Shown in pieces: positions 52,855-64,000 of a stretch of DNA of 64,000 nt. The stretch is from Trematomus loennbergii (lineage: Eukaryota; Chordata; Actinopteri; Perciformes; Nototheniidae), in NCBI GenBank assembly GCA_012861695.1, contig JAAOOA010000002.1, forward strand, positions 20,697,803 to 20,761,802, written 5' to 3'. Numbering within the stretch: position 1 is the stretch's first letter; every line of letters starts with the position of its first letter. Position numbers and translations under genes: made by a program. The notes under the pieces are model-generated. The model saw only the letters and a list, made by a program, of their open reading frames with translations, searched no databases and had not been told where the DNA came from.

Positions 52855-53100
52855 GTTCGCAGTTGTGGTTGCGGTAAATACAATCTAAATCGTGAATTTA
52901 GCTTGTGAGCTATCCTTTTCTGGTTCCCTTTTCTCAGCCTTTCGTTAGCGGACTATTTTTTGCTGCTCTGTCCGCGGTGCATACTGGGATTGCCGGTGGT
53001 GGAGGGCAGCCTCGCTGTGGCGTAGAGGAAGGGTGGGGAAATCCCCTTCACTCTCATTGGTTTCACTGTGAACGTGTCTCTGCGGGGCGCGCCACTTTAC
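52855..53100 (-). promoter_or_regulatory. KPNA4: KPNA4 5' UTR and promoter
   Basis: A CpG-bearing segment directly upstream of the KPNA4 ATG. TGCATACTGGGAT at 52978-52990 (reverse complement ATCCCAGTATGCA) resembles the ZNF143/STAF core CCCAGNATGC, which is common at housekeeping promoters. Confidence 0.5.
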
Positions 53101-53129
53101 AAGATACAAACCCAGATTACCATGGATAA

Positions 53130-53812
53130 ATGCTCACATAAATATAAGAGAAATAGCATCCAAAGTGTAACTCTGCCCTCAGGGAGATTCTTCTGGGCTT
53201 CACTTTGGAAGGAAATGTGGCTAGTTGGAAATACATTTTTACTCAATAAAAGTTTAAGAGTTTTCAGTCAACATTTTTCATACAATATATTTGTTAAAAA
53301 AGACACTAGAGGAATTTAACATTGATATTGACTATTCTTGTGATTTCTGTAATTTACATGAAGATACCATTTTTCATTTATTCAATCACTGTTTATACTC
53401 ACACTCACACTTTTGGTCTGATGTTGAGTAAGAAAAACGGGACAAACGTTACAACTTCAAGATGAGGACATTTTTTATAAACTTTAAAGGTGATGGAATT
53501 TATACAAATGTTTTATTTGTACAACAAATTAGATTTTTGGGGAAATGTGCACATTTTAGAGTAACAACAATATTGCACCATGAATAAAATAGTAAAAACA
53601 AGAAGGAACTCAAAACCAAATGTGTATTTTATTAATATTAACTTGAGATGTTACCTTTTGTTTTTATCACTTTTTTCTTATATTGATTTCTTTTCTTAAT
53701 ATTTCTTTTATTTTTATTTTTTAACTGTACCCTGATGTCAATGAATCACATATTTATGGTTGATGTACATATATATTTTTCTTGAATAAAGGTGTGGGGG
53801 GGGGGGAAAGAC
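53130..53812 (+). mobile_element. Degenerate 3' end of an L1-like LINE
   Basis: The plus strand retains a broken C-terminal part of a LINE ORF2. The clearest piece is near 53315-53425, reading NIDIDYSCDFCN, then HLFNHC and HFWSD, the C-X2-C...H-X4-C pattern typical of the end of L1-clade ORF2. It is followed by further weakly similar sequence, an AT-rich tail and AATAAAGG. Frame changes and stops show it is long dead and 5'-truncated. Confidence 0.6.
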
Positions 53813-53822
53813 ACACCCTTTT

Positions 53823-54016
53823 GTCTAGTGGTGGTCTAATGGATAGTGAGGTGGGCTGAAGATCGGAAGGTTGTGAGTTCAAATCCCGTCAGGAACACCA
53901 CCACTGGTGTGCCCTTGAGTAAGGCACTTAGCCCTGAGTTACTCCAGGGAGAATGTCCCTTTAATTGGTAATTGTAAGTCGCTTTGGCGTCAGCTAAAGG
54001 AAATGTAATGTAATGT
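53823..54016 (+). repeat. tRNA-derived SINE
   Basis: A box-A-like TGGTCTAATGG near 53832 and a box-B-like GAGTTCAAATCCC at 53875-53887 form an internal Pol III promoter. The body contains CCTTGAGTAAGGCACTTA and GTCGCTTTGGCGTCAGCTAA, followed by an ATGTAATGTAATGT tail, as in widespread fish SINEs. Confidence 0.8.
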
Positions 54017-54635
54017 GTCTGATCATTGTATTTAATGACAATTAACACAGACTACTAATATCATAATTTAGAAAACTCTTTCTTACAATTAAAGTCCCAC
54101 ATTCTTTAGTTAAAGTTTGTAATGATAGTAAAACAAATACTTGAATTTAAAAGTAGAAGTAATCACTATTCAGCCAGATGAGCTTTCATTGCACCATATT
54201 TTATATTCGATTATTATTCTTGATGCATTACAATGTAAGATGCATTTTAATTTTGGTCTTTGCTGCAATATTTTTAATTAATCTTTATCGTGAAGGTGTT
54301 TTGATTTAAATAAATGCAAGGCAATGTATTTCATATACCTCGTTAGAGGTTAATAAAGATCTGAATTTGCAAAGTGTCGAGTAACTAAAGTGTGTGAAGT
54401 AGAAAGCTGCATTACATTTAAGTACCTCAACATTGTAAGCCTAAGTACAGCACTTAAATAAATGTAGCTACTTATTATTTTCTACCACGGCATCCATAAT
54501 ATCTATTTCTTTCTAGTTTTACAGTCATTTATTTTAGCTTACAGCTATAGATACTTTGCTTTACTTTAATTTATACTATCAGTAGGCTATAATAGCCAAC
54601 GGCCGGTTTACCAATTCGGGGCCAAACAGACAAGA

Positions 54636-54690
54636 TAAAATAAAGAACATCTTTATTTATCCTAAGGGAAATTGTTGTGCAGCAGTTGCA
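54636..54690 (+). repeat. Probable LINE 3' tail fragment
   Basis: The segment with CATCTTTATTTATCCTAAGG followed by GAAATTGTTGTGCAGCAG resembles a tail motif often seen dispersed in teleost genomes. The family is not assigned. Confidence 0.4.
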
Positions 54691-55079
54691 ATAAAAAAAT
54701 AAGCATGTAAGTATGTTTTAAGACATACCTTTAAAAACGCCTGGTATAACCCATATGTGAAAATCTAAGAATTTGAATTTCAGGACTTTAACATGAATTA
54801 TTCTTTATTTAATTGCAACATTAGACAAAACAACACTGACATATTGTAAGCATGATAATAAACACATATTGAAAACACGCCTTGAGTTGACAGATTTTAC
54901 AGTTTTGTCATGGCTTTAATTTGTATGATGTAGCAACATCTATATTTTACATCAATGTCACAAATAGGCCTTTGTTTAAGTCAAATTTGTGTTGTACAAA
55001 CCCAATAGTTATACAAAACAACAAGTCTTTATATTTCATAAAAATTGATAAAAATATAAATATAAAACTAAACATAAAT

Positions 55080-55108
55080 AAAACAAACAAACAAACAAAC
55101 AAACAAAA
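55080..55108. repeat. (CAAA)n microsatellite
   Basis: About seven AAAC/CAAA units. Confidence 0.85.
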
Positions 55109-55538
55109 GTTGCACAATTGGAGAACCAAATAGTTTTGACCCACAGACCAATATATATTGGTTTGTATTTCCATGTATAGAGACAACTCTTAGATTGAAT
55201 CATTGCAAATACTCTGTTTTGCAAAAGGTTCAGTTTCTCTCTCAGGCTCAGCTCAAATATCAGTTTTTGACACACCAGCTGTCTTAACCCAAGATCACAG
55301 CACCCTCATGGGATATCACCATGGTCCAAGGACACTTTGTCTTTATCAGCACTGAATAAAGCTTCTCTCTGTCACGTAGATTAACAATCAAAACTGAGAT
55401 AATCTCATCCCTTTTCTCATCACCTCCTATACTCTGATCCTATAGACGCCACAGTGAGGCCATTTGCTGCTGAATTACACAGGCAGACAAGGACTCCTGC
55501 AAATCACTTGAATGATTCTCAAACCAGATTTTCCCCCA

Positions 55539-57321
55539 TCATCTGCTGCAGAGACAAACTACTTTTTTCATAGCTGTGACACTGAACCCTTTGGACTTCA
55601 TCTTAACCTTAATGTCCTCTTGAGTCTGTTTGAATGGAGTCTTCATCAGATAGACGATCCTCCTGAAGCCCTCCTCCAGCCCCACGCCGGTGGTGGCTGA
55701 GCAGGGCTGGATGAACCAGGTCCTGCCCTCGCACAATCTTCTCAAGTCCAGTGTCACACAAAGAGCCTCTGGGCTTTGAGCGCCCTGGAGGTCCTGTTTG
55801 TTGGCAAGGACCACGAGAGGGACTCCTTTGAGACTCTCATGCCTCAGGACCTAAAAGTGGAGAAGAAAGCAAACAAAAAAACGTCAACTTGTGTACAAAA
55901 TATTTTAGTTAACTGGTTTATTGTGTTTAACCAATATCTATCAAGCATTGAGCAGTTGAACACATATACTGCACACTGTAATGTAGTTTTAAACAGAGAT
56001 AAGGGTATTTATTATGTTTGCGAACAATTGTTATTTTGTTCTGTTTGGCATGCTGTACTGGTGCATAAGCAGATGACAGACAAAAAAAACTGTTGTAATG
56101 AAATATGATTTAGTTACTCGTAAATGTTTTCACTAATAGAGCATGTGTTCTATTTTATCTGTTTTATTTGTTCTATGTCCTATATGTATTCATGTTGCAC
56201 TGTTGGAGGAGCCTGTGACTTAAGTTTTCCATTGCCATATCTACACTGTAGCTACTGTGCACGTGACAATAAAGCCTTGAATCTTGAATCTTGAATTTAG
56301 TCATAGTGAAATGTTCTTCATACTACATATAAACTAAGCAAAGTTCAAGTGTTATTGCAGGGTGAATTGTCCTCATTCATTAAAATATTATACACAGTTT
56401 TGGACAAATTGGTTTAGTATAGTATAGTTGTTGACAAGACATTAATAAGCATGTGCAAATGTTCTTATATCTGCTTAAAGGTAGGGTAGGTAAGTTTGAG
56501 AAACCGGCTCGAGATACACTTGTTATATTCCATGGAATGCTCTTAACATCTCGATAGCAATGAATATCTTAAGTGCTTTGACAAAAATCCATTAAAAAAT
56601 GTCATCTGTGGAAGCCGTAGTACTGTAAAAAGTACGACCAATCATTTTAGCCGGCCCGGCTAAAGTAACTGGATGGCCTACCTGCCTGTCAGCCTTCCAT
56701 CGGGGCACAAACTTATCTCGTGCCCTCATTGGTCATGTGCGCGTTCGTGTGTGTTGGAGGAGGGGCTCTATAAGGAAGTGGCAGATTTTCTCCGGTTGTG
56801 TATTTTCAAATTCTAGCGATCTCGAGCCGGTTTCTCAAACTTACCTACCCTACCTTTAACTTCTGCTATGAGCCATTTATTAAAGAGTACAACTCTGCAT
56901 ACATCACTCTGCTCAAATAGCTCAAACATCCAATTGAAGTAACAAAAACACAATTCTTACTGAAGGAAGAATATGTGCAATTAAGAGTATAAAAGTATCT
57001 GTTTACCCGATTAAGTTCCTTGCGGGCCTCATCCAGATGCTTTTGATCCCAGCTGTCCACCACAAACACCAGTCCGGCTGTATCAGTATAGAAATGTTTC
57101 CAATAGGGCCTCATCTTCCTCTGGCCCCCCACATCCCACACCGTCAGGCCCGGGCTGCTCCTGTCCGTCTCAAGCGTCTCCACGTTGAAGCCCACAGTGG
57201 GCACGGTCAGCACACTCTCGTTGTACTTCAGCCTGTAGAGCAGTGTGGTCTTTCCAGATCCAGTCAGACCCAGCATCAGGACCTGTGCTTGTTTTCGAGG
57301 CTTGGATCCATGCAGGCCCAT
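55539..57321 (-). CDS. ARL14: ARL14-like Arf family GTPase, two coding exons
   Basis: Exons 57321-57007 and 55850-55539 encode 208 residues (human ARL14 is 192). Motifs seen: Gly2 and Ser6 in MGLHGSK suit N-myristoylation, G1 is GLTGSGKT at 18-25, G2 threonine lies in VPTVGFN, G3 WDVGGQ is at 62-67, G4 NKQD at 122-125 and G5 CSAT at 155-158. Mammalian ARL14 acts in vesicle movement with myosin 1E in dendritic cells; the function in fish is not shown by the sequence. Position between KPNA4 and PPM1L supports ARL14 over the related ARL11. The P-loop lacks the usual Arf Asp (GLDxAGKT), having Thr there. The 1.2-kb intron holds a TTAA-flanked MITE; mammalian ARL14 has no coding intron. The frame is intact. 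Confidence 0.87.
56125..56297 (+). repeat. Retroposon 3' end with TTGAATC repeats
   Basis: GTGCACGTGACAATAAAG followed by tandem CCTTGAATCTTGAATCTTGA is the kind of short tandem 3' end left by CR1/Rex-type LINE insertion in fish. It lies in the ARL14 intron. The family is not certain. Confidence 0.45.
56479..56855. mobile_element. MITE with 37-bp perfect inverted repeats and TTAA flanks
   Basis: The 377-bp element starts AGGTAGGGTAGGTAAGTTTG at 56479 and ends with the exact reverse complement. The two arms (56479-56515 and 56819-56855) are identical over 37 bp. TTAA flanks both ends (56475-56478 and 56856-56859), as in piggyBac-type insertions. No coding sequence. It lies in the ARL14 intron. 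Confidence 0.8.
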
Positions 57322-58499
57322 GTCCTCACAGTGCAGCTCGTGACTATAAAGTAAGCGTCTTCTTCTTTTTGTATAGCTGTGTGAAATAAGCTGTACCCAA
57401 TGGCTCCCTTTGTACTGACTATCTATAGGCTTAGTGTGTCCCGTCTCTTATAGAGACTGGCTGCAGTCAGTATGCTTTATGTGCGCAGAGTGATCCCTCC
57501 CCTCTGTTGTGATGGGATTCCTCTTGTGTCTGCGTAGCTTTCAGTAATGCTATTTATATCCAAAGTGATGGTGCAACTAACTGCGTACAGTTATCTGGTT
57601 ACCACAGCACAGTTAGGAGAGGAGTCACATCACACCTGCTACAGATCATCAGATACCAACCAGGAAGTCCATTTTGGTACACCGGTAAGATTATGTTTCT
57701 TCCTGGCTAGATGTCCCTGAGCAATGTCATCACAGGAACATTTAGCTGGGGGATAACTCGCCCTGGGCTGGGTAAATGTAGTTGTATCTTTAGACTGAGA
57801 TTATGTAGGCAAAATGTGAGCCTTTGAGAAACCTGTCAGCAAAAATGGTTTCTGGGAATCTGTTATTGATCCCAAATAAATACGCATACATTAAACATTT
57901 TGAATGACTGAAACAGACTTTAGCATTACACAATAGTGTACAACATCAGCACTGGACAATATGATTGGAATTATACATTGTCACAATTAGTACGCTAGAT
58001 TTAATTTTAGTGCATTTTATTTCATTTCTAATTCTGGCTGATTTATGATTGTTTGCCCAATTCATTCTGTATGACATCTTAAAGCTAGGGTGAGTTATTT
58101 TTGTTATATCTGTTGAAATATTCTTTACTTTCTAGTAACAATCAGCCGAATCACCTGACATACTAAATGTGGATTGCTGTGACGAATATATTCTCATCGC
58201 CCAGCAGGTGGCATAACCTGACTAAAATCAGCTCTTCATTACCCATTGTTTAATTTATTTCGCTGGAAAAAACAAACATGTAAGAGAACTTTAGGGAAAT
58301 ACTTGAGAAAAGATTAGGTATTCATGTTTCTGTTTAGTGCCCTATACATTTAACCCAAGTGCAAATATGTCAATCATACAGGGAAAAGATGTGTCTTATT
58401 TTTGTTGAAGATCTCCATGTTTTTTTTTCTTTCCGGTTATTGTCTCTATGTATGAGTTACTTTTACTGAATAATTTCTAAATAAAAAACACACAAAATG
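57322..58499. other. ARL14 upstream region
   Basis: No gene recognised. The minus-strand ARL14 promoter must start here. A CTCF-like match CCAGCAGGTGGCA lies at 58201-58213. Confidence 0.45.
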
Positions 58500-60157
58500 A
58501 TCATATATCATTTTTAATGTTCACTTTTAGATTTACAATTTGAAATGTCAGAATAATTGTTATTGTATTTTTGTACAGTTTATTAAAGTCAACAAAAACA
58601 AGTACAGATGCCACATAAACACTCTGTAAGGTACATATTTTAGAATGTGAACTGAAAAAGCACAAACAGACAGTTTTCTCTGATATATATATCTCTGAAG
58701 TTAAACAATCCAGAAACAGGCGCACTGCTTTATTCATTGATGCATGAACAGTGGAGGGGTGATACTAACATGAGGACAGTATGTACATTCATCTTACAAT
58801 TCCATGTCTCTTAGAGACATTTCTTCCCATAATGCTATTTTACATGTGAGTTAACATGGTACGACTTCAGGGTCGAGCAGTGTGCATGGCATGATCGACG
58901 GCAATACATTAAACTGAAAGTAGTTTTGGCAGCAGACTTCATAACAGGAAATCAACAGTTTAAAAAAGAAGGCAACAATAACACAATTCATTCAAAGGCT
59001 TGTTACATTTTGAGTTACAGTTCAGGAAAATGTTAATAATGATCAATAGCAGGATGTAGAGGACATGGCATTAAAGGCTGAAATTGTAACGTTAATTTGT
59101 CATGTGATAATTTAAGAAACCTCAGATAAAGGACTAGCACGTCAATAATTATGTAGAAAAGAAGCCTAAGGGTGGTACATCTTTCTTGATAATTTAAATT
59201 GCTAAATCATTCACAATTGTAACTGCCTGTGATACCTTAATTATTACCTCCTTCCTCAAGTTTAAAATGATTTTTATTTTTAAGTTGTAAGAGAGATTTT
59301 CTTTTAACAATCTGCAGCATTACATTATCAGTAGTTACATAAATGCTGATAAGGTGGGGATCATACCAGAGTCTCAGCTTTAACAAATGTAATATGTATC
59401 AACAATCAAAACAGAATTGAGACTTTATCAGCACAAAAACAGCAATCAATTTAAGTGAACTTAGACATTCAACATCTAAAATTATAAAATTCAAGACAAA
59501 ACACTTTCATCCTTACATCAAATTCCCATGATCAGCAAGTGTGATGCGACCATTGTAATTGGTTGTATTGCTGTACAATATCGATGGTGATATTTAAACA
59601 AGCATAGTATCATTTGTGTTGTTCCTGTATAAAGGGAATACAATCATATTTGCACCAGTGACATGTAATTGATCCAGGAAAAAAATACTTTTTCAGTGCA
59701 GTCACTTGGTAGACACAAGTCTACAATTAAATGATGTGACAACAGAGTTAGACAACTAAAAGCATAAACATTAGTGGTCACATAGTGGAAGACCTCACCT
59801 CTGAAATAACGTGGAAGTGAAACTCCATGCTAGCTTGTTTACTGTCATTTTCTCATTATTGGACAGGCAATGCATTGGTTGTTAACGTGAAATATATCAA
59901 TTATTTTCATATTCTCAAGCATACACACGCACGCACACACACAGCTCAATCTGTTGTTGCATAACTAAATGAAAGCAATTTCTTACAAGTAACGCTTTTT
60001 CATTTGTAAAAGTAAAGGAGGGGAACTGCAAATATCTGTGATAGAAATTGTTCTCACCCAAAATGTTGTTTTGAGTTTTTAAATCTCTCATCTTAACCCT
60101 ATTACTTCTCACTAATATTCAAACATGATATAGATGTTGTGTGTTGTTGATGCGTGT
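58500..60157 (-). other. PPM1L: Probable PPM1L 3' UTR
   Basis: AT-rich sequence directly downstream of the PPM1L stop, with no coding signal. PPM1L has a long 3' UTR in mammals. TTTATT near 58578 (AATAAA on the minus strand) is one possible end. Confidence 0.4.
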
Positions 60158-62829
60158 CTACTTCTCGCTGGCCTTGCCTTTAAACTTGACTACCATGACA
60201 GTGATGTTGTCAGGGCAACCACGATAAAAGGATTGGAGGACGATGCTCTTTGCGCCGAAATGAGGCTCGGCCAGTCGTTCCCTGATGAAGCGAACCGCCT
60301 CCTCGTTGCTGAAGGTGTCCCACAGGCCGTCCGAGGCCAGGATCATGAACTCCGGCTGCAGCTTGTTCAGGTCAAACGTCATGATGTCCGGATTGGGAAT
60401 GACCACGTTGAGGTTCTTCAGCGGGTAATCGCCAGAGAACGGGACATGGCCAGGATGCCCTGCACACGCCACGAGCCGTTGAAGCTGATGAACCCACCTG
60501 AGGAGGAAGACAGAGGGGAAATAGTTGGAAAGTGCCAAAGCAAAAAGTTGAGGGTAAATTACAAGATGGAGGGGGGGAGGTGGGAGAGAGAATGAGAGGA
60601 AGTGAGAGTATAGAGGAAAACAAAGGTAGAGGGAACAGTAGAGAAACGGATGTTTTCCATGTTACTGACGTGAAACTGCAAAACAAAAGACTATTTTTGT
60701 TTCTCTGAACCAACTGGCAACATGTCTATTCATCTATGAGACTACTATGTTCACATCAAATAAGCAAATAATATTTTGGATTAGTACCCTTCACATGTTT
60801 TCACTCAGTGCTCATTGTTTACGCTCATGGAACGCAATTGTTTATGTTGGATTGATTTCAATTTATGTCACATCCTGCAAGTGCAGCTGCGTGTCCTCTA
60901 TGGCTTCAACAGATTTGCAAGGAGGGAATTGTACTGGAACTGATAGGATGAGGAATTCCATATGAGGTCAAGATGCCTCCCTAGTTCCTGGTGAGCAAGG
61001 CCATAGCAAGGATTTAAAAAAACAATCTGAGTTTAGGCTATAAAAACAAATCCCATTATGTGCAACTTTCTGTTACTATTATTAGTTTGCTAAACTCCCC
61101 ATTTCCCAGCAAAGCAGAGGACATGAACTCTGTTTACTCATGTAGTTAACTGCTTTAATATAACCAGGGAATAGAATGTACAAATTGCTTTCAGAAGCAA
61201 GGGAGATATTTGTCATTTAAGTATTACCCTAAGCAGTTAGCGGCTGAGAGCAGCAGTTAGCTTAATAAATGCATTAATTAGTTATGCCCTGAAATTATCA
61301 TGGGACTATATTTATTATGCTCACCACTATTACCAATGACTTGTATTTATTTCAAATCAATTTAATTATTAATCAGTCTTGAAATTGCAATTTGTCAGAG
61401 GACTATTCAAATGACTTTTTTTACGTTTTTGTATGAGAGCCACAGACAGTTAAACCTTTAGTAATGGATTTGCAAAAATCCTAAAATGACACAATAATTA
61501 CAATGTATCCTAAGATCTACAGATTACAATAAAACAACTGTTGAAGTAAAATAAAGAAAGATACAAAAATAGATAATGACTAATTACTATAATTATTAGT
61601 TAAGGAAATATAAAGTCAACAGTCTGATACATCATAATAAATATTATAAGTGAACCATTTCCTAAAAATCTTATTAATTGAATACTTCCATTATTTTTTG
61701 AAAAATGCTGTTTGTGGTTTGACTGTTTTGTAAATGGTTGTTGCAATTTGAGGTTCTAGTATCAAGTGTCATTGTTTACTTCTCTTTTTCTAGTGCAGAG
61801 ACTTAATTTACCATTTAGTACTTGAAACAGATTCCAGAAAATCTGGTTTCACTAATGAAAATGTAGATGTATGGTACTCTAAAAACAAATTAGATCACCA
61901 GCTCTACCCGTGGAGCCTGTGGTTTTGGTATTGAGTTTCTATCAGTAATTGTTCTGGAGTATCAGTGTTTACAGGACTCTGTCACAGAGACAGATAAACA
62001 CCACCTTAACAAAATAAAATGCCGCCCGAGGAGAGAGGACTAGTGTCTATGCTGTTATTTTATTAGTATAGCACTGGTTCATGTTTATGAGAAACTATAC
62101 TTATTATGATCATTAAATTCTGCCCCCTCACTGAAGTTAAAACAGTAGGAACTCAAGTGTAGTATTATAATTGCAAGTATGTCACATGAATAAGTAAACA
62201 GCAACACAATGCAAACTAAATCTGAGAGCTTTCTTTTAGTACCCAAGTAGACCATTAGATGGAGATGGTGGGCTTTCCTGACAGTGACCACGCTGTGACT
62301 GATTCATCTGGCAAACTGCCATCAAACTCTCTTCAGCATGGAGAGTATGCAGATAGGGTAGATGGGAGAATTATGCCTTCAAATACACCTTAAATACTGT
62401 GCACTGTCTGGCTGCATTCGATAACATGCTGCGTTAGAGGCAGATTGGGTTATCAGTCACTAGGGTTTGATGTCAGCCTCAGCACAGACACGCACAAAGT
62501 GGAGAAAAAGGATAATGGTGCTCAGCTTTGATCATAAGAAGACTATTTTATGCTCTTTATGACAACAATCTGTGTGTTGATGTGGCTTTAAGTTTGAACT
62601 AAAGCCTTGTTCTGCTTAGAATTGCTGGAGAAAGGTCTACTGGTCTGGACTGCAGCTGTTTCCTCACCAGCCTTCTTGATCCTCTTGCGTTCTTTTAGCT
62701 GGTAAGGTTTGTGGTCATGCGACAGAGGAATAGCATTTCCGTCTTTGTCACAAAGAACTCCACGCGAGTCTCCAACGTTGGCCACCGTCAACTCCTTTTC
62801 AGAGAGCAGGGCCACCAGACACGTAGTAC
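60158..62829 (-). CDS. PPM1L: PPM1L, PP2C-type Ser/Thr phosphatase (last two coding exons)
   Basis: Exons 62829-62668 and 60497-60158 encode about the C-terminal 167 residues of a 360-residue family. The first carries GTTCLVALLSEKELTVANVGDSRG, the PP2C core with a metal-site Asp, in pieces typical of PPM1L. The second carries GFISFNGSWRVQG, SRSL-DYPLKN, ASDGLWD and DNITVMVV. PPM1L is an ER-membrane phosphatase that acts on ceramide-transport and stress-kinase pathways in mammals; its N-terminal membrane segment lies beyond the right edge. The last exon is one base short near 60433, where SRSLGD should be continuous. The stop is TAG at 60160-60158. Confidence 0.93.
60498..62667 (-). other. PPM1L: PPM1L last intron
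   Basis: 2.2 kb of AT-rich intron, phase 1. No further exon or RNA was recognised. Confidence 0.7.
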
Positions 62830-64000
62830 CTGAGACAGATGGAGGAGAGAGGCGAGCGGGAGGGAACAGAGGAAGAGAGAAAGAGCAGGAAAGGGAGGGG
62901 GAGAAAAAGTGGATTATATCAGAGTTAGAATGGGCAGTTAAAAGGAACAGTTTCTGTCAGTAACGATTGTAATATAGTGCATTTATAAGGGGTAAGATGC
63001 CACTTCCAAGGCATTGCACTGCCATAACAATAGTGCATCCTTGCATTAGGCCACATTGGCACTGCCTAGGAAGTGGACCGGCAACCCTCCTGTTTCCAAA
63101 TTAAGTTCCTACGGACTGAGCTTCTGCCCGTGAATACAACTATTCATGGTTAAAATGACCAAGAAAAAGATTTTTGGCATCGAGCAAACTAAAACCCATG
63201 ACAAATAAAGGTATTTTTACATTCATAAACCATAAGAGTAACACCTATTGCAATGCAGGGTGTAATACAATATCACATAATGACAACGCTAACCTGCTGA
63301 TGTTCAGAAGGCTTACCATCTCATTTATGTGTGACAGCAGGATCGCTAATAACAAATCATTCTGATGGATGCATGAATCTCTTTACCAAATATCATCATT
63401 TTAGTTTCATTTGAATAGCTGTCAAGACATTCTCAATAATCATTGAGTGGTGGGCCAAAGCACATAACTACATCCCCATGACTAGAGTCACAGTGCTAGC
63501 AATGTTAAAACAATTATGGAAAATTGTAATTTACAGTCCTGGTTAAAAATGATGTAACATACAAATGTAAATGTATGTTCTTTCATATAAAGCTACTCTG
63601 AATTTAGGAACACTAATGAACAACTTCAGTAAAAATAATGAGAACAATTGTTCCCTTCCCTCATGCACAAACACTGCAAACACTCTTTGAAGTCACTTTT
63701 TTCCTTGTACTACTCTCTGAAATGCTTTTATTTCTTCTCCTCCTTCCTCTCTTTGTTTAGTTTCCAGCCAGGCAAAGCAGAGTCTGGACTCCGAATCTGA
63801 GGCCTATTGTGTGAGATCTAAAGTCCTGCAGAGAAAGAACAGATCTGCCTGTTTGGCCATCTGCTCACACAGAGCAAAGAAAACTGGAGAGAGAGAGAGA
63901 GAGAGAGGGGAAGGGAAGTGAGGATAAAAAAAGAAGAGAATGTAGGGGGTCCTACTTGTTCTGGACCACCCGGACAGATATACAGAGAGGGGAGGGTGAT
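62830..64000 (-). other. PPM1L: PPM1L intron continuing past the right edge
   Basis: Upstream of the exon starting at 62829. No exon encoding the PP2C N-terminal motifs (such as DGHGG) was found. A short (GA)n tract lies at about 63891-63908. Confidence 0.65.

Larger units (their letters stand above)
54017..55538. other. Spacer between SINE and ARL14 3' end
   Basis: AT-rich, no gene recognised. It includes a probable retroposon tail near 54636-54690 and a (CAAA)n run at about 55080-55108. The portion next to 55539 is presumably ARL14 3' UTR. Confidence 0.5.

Noticed and set aside
53823..54016. A functional tRNA gene from the box A and box B motifs
   Set aside because: It lacks a full cloverleaf and carries a SINE body and tail.
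55539..57321. ARL11 instead of ARL14
   Set aside because: The motifs alone do not separate them well, but the place between KPNA4 and PPM1L is that of ARL14.

Overview
The window is vertebrate nuclear DNA, almost certainly from a ray-finned (teleost) fish and probably a percomorph. The coding exons are short and split by AT-rich introns. There are long (TG)n and (GA)n microsatellites, hAT and TTAA-flanked miniature transposons, a tRNA-derived SINE and an L1-like LINE tail of types common in teleosts. Species cannot be named from the sequence alone.

Six protein genes were recognised by translating spliced exons. In order they are IFT80 (minus strand, first seven coding exons only, 10444-16991), SMC4 (plus, complete CDS, 19614-35911), TRIM59 (minus, complete, 37545-39350), KPNA4 (minus, complete, 43358-52854), ARL14 (minus, two coding exons, 55539-57321) and PPM1L (minus, last two coding exons, 60158-62829). 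This is the same order and relative orientation as the IFT80-SMC4-TRIM59-KPNA4-ARL14-PPM1L block of human chromosome 3q25. Intron 5 of SMC4 carries a miR-15 hairpin followed by a miR-16 hairpin, as in mammals.

Layout: 1-10443 has no recognisable exon and is read as part of a large IFT80 intron, because the remaining two thirds of that protein must lie left of the window. IFT80 and SMC4 are divergent, with about 1 kb between the IFT80 start codon and the proposed SMC4 first exon. That gap holds a perfect RFX X-box (expected for a cilium gene) and CHR/E2F-like motifs (expected for a mitotic gene). SMC4 and TRIM59 converge. TRIM59, KPNA4, ARL14 and PPM1L all read leftward, separated by UTRs and repeat-bearing spacers. 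The genes do not form one pathway: IFT80 is intraflagellar transport, SMC4 is condensin, TRIM59 is a membrane RING E3 ligase, KPNA4 is importin alpha-3, ARL14 is an Arf-like GTPase and PPM1L is a PP2C phosphatase.

Two points matter most to a user of this sequence. First, the splice sites of the divergent pair are unusual: IFT80 has a textbook U12-type AT-AC intron, and IFT80 and SMC4 each use a GC-AG donor. Second, nine single-base frame breaks, all but one fitting a lost base, are scattered through otherwise intact conserved exons of SMC4, TRIM59, KPNA4 and PPM1L. This pattern points to consensus errors in a long-read assembly rather than to pseudogenes. No novel multi-gene system was found.
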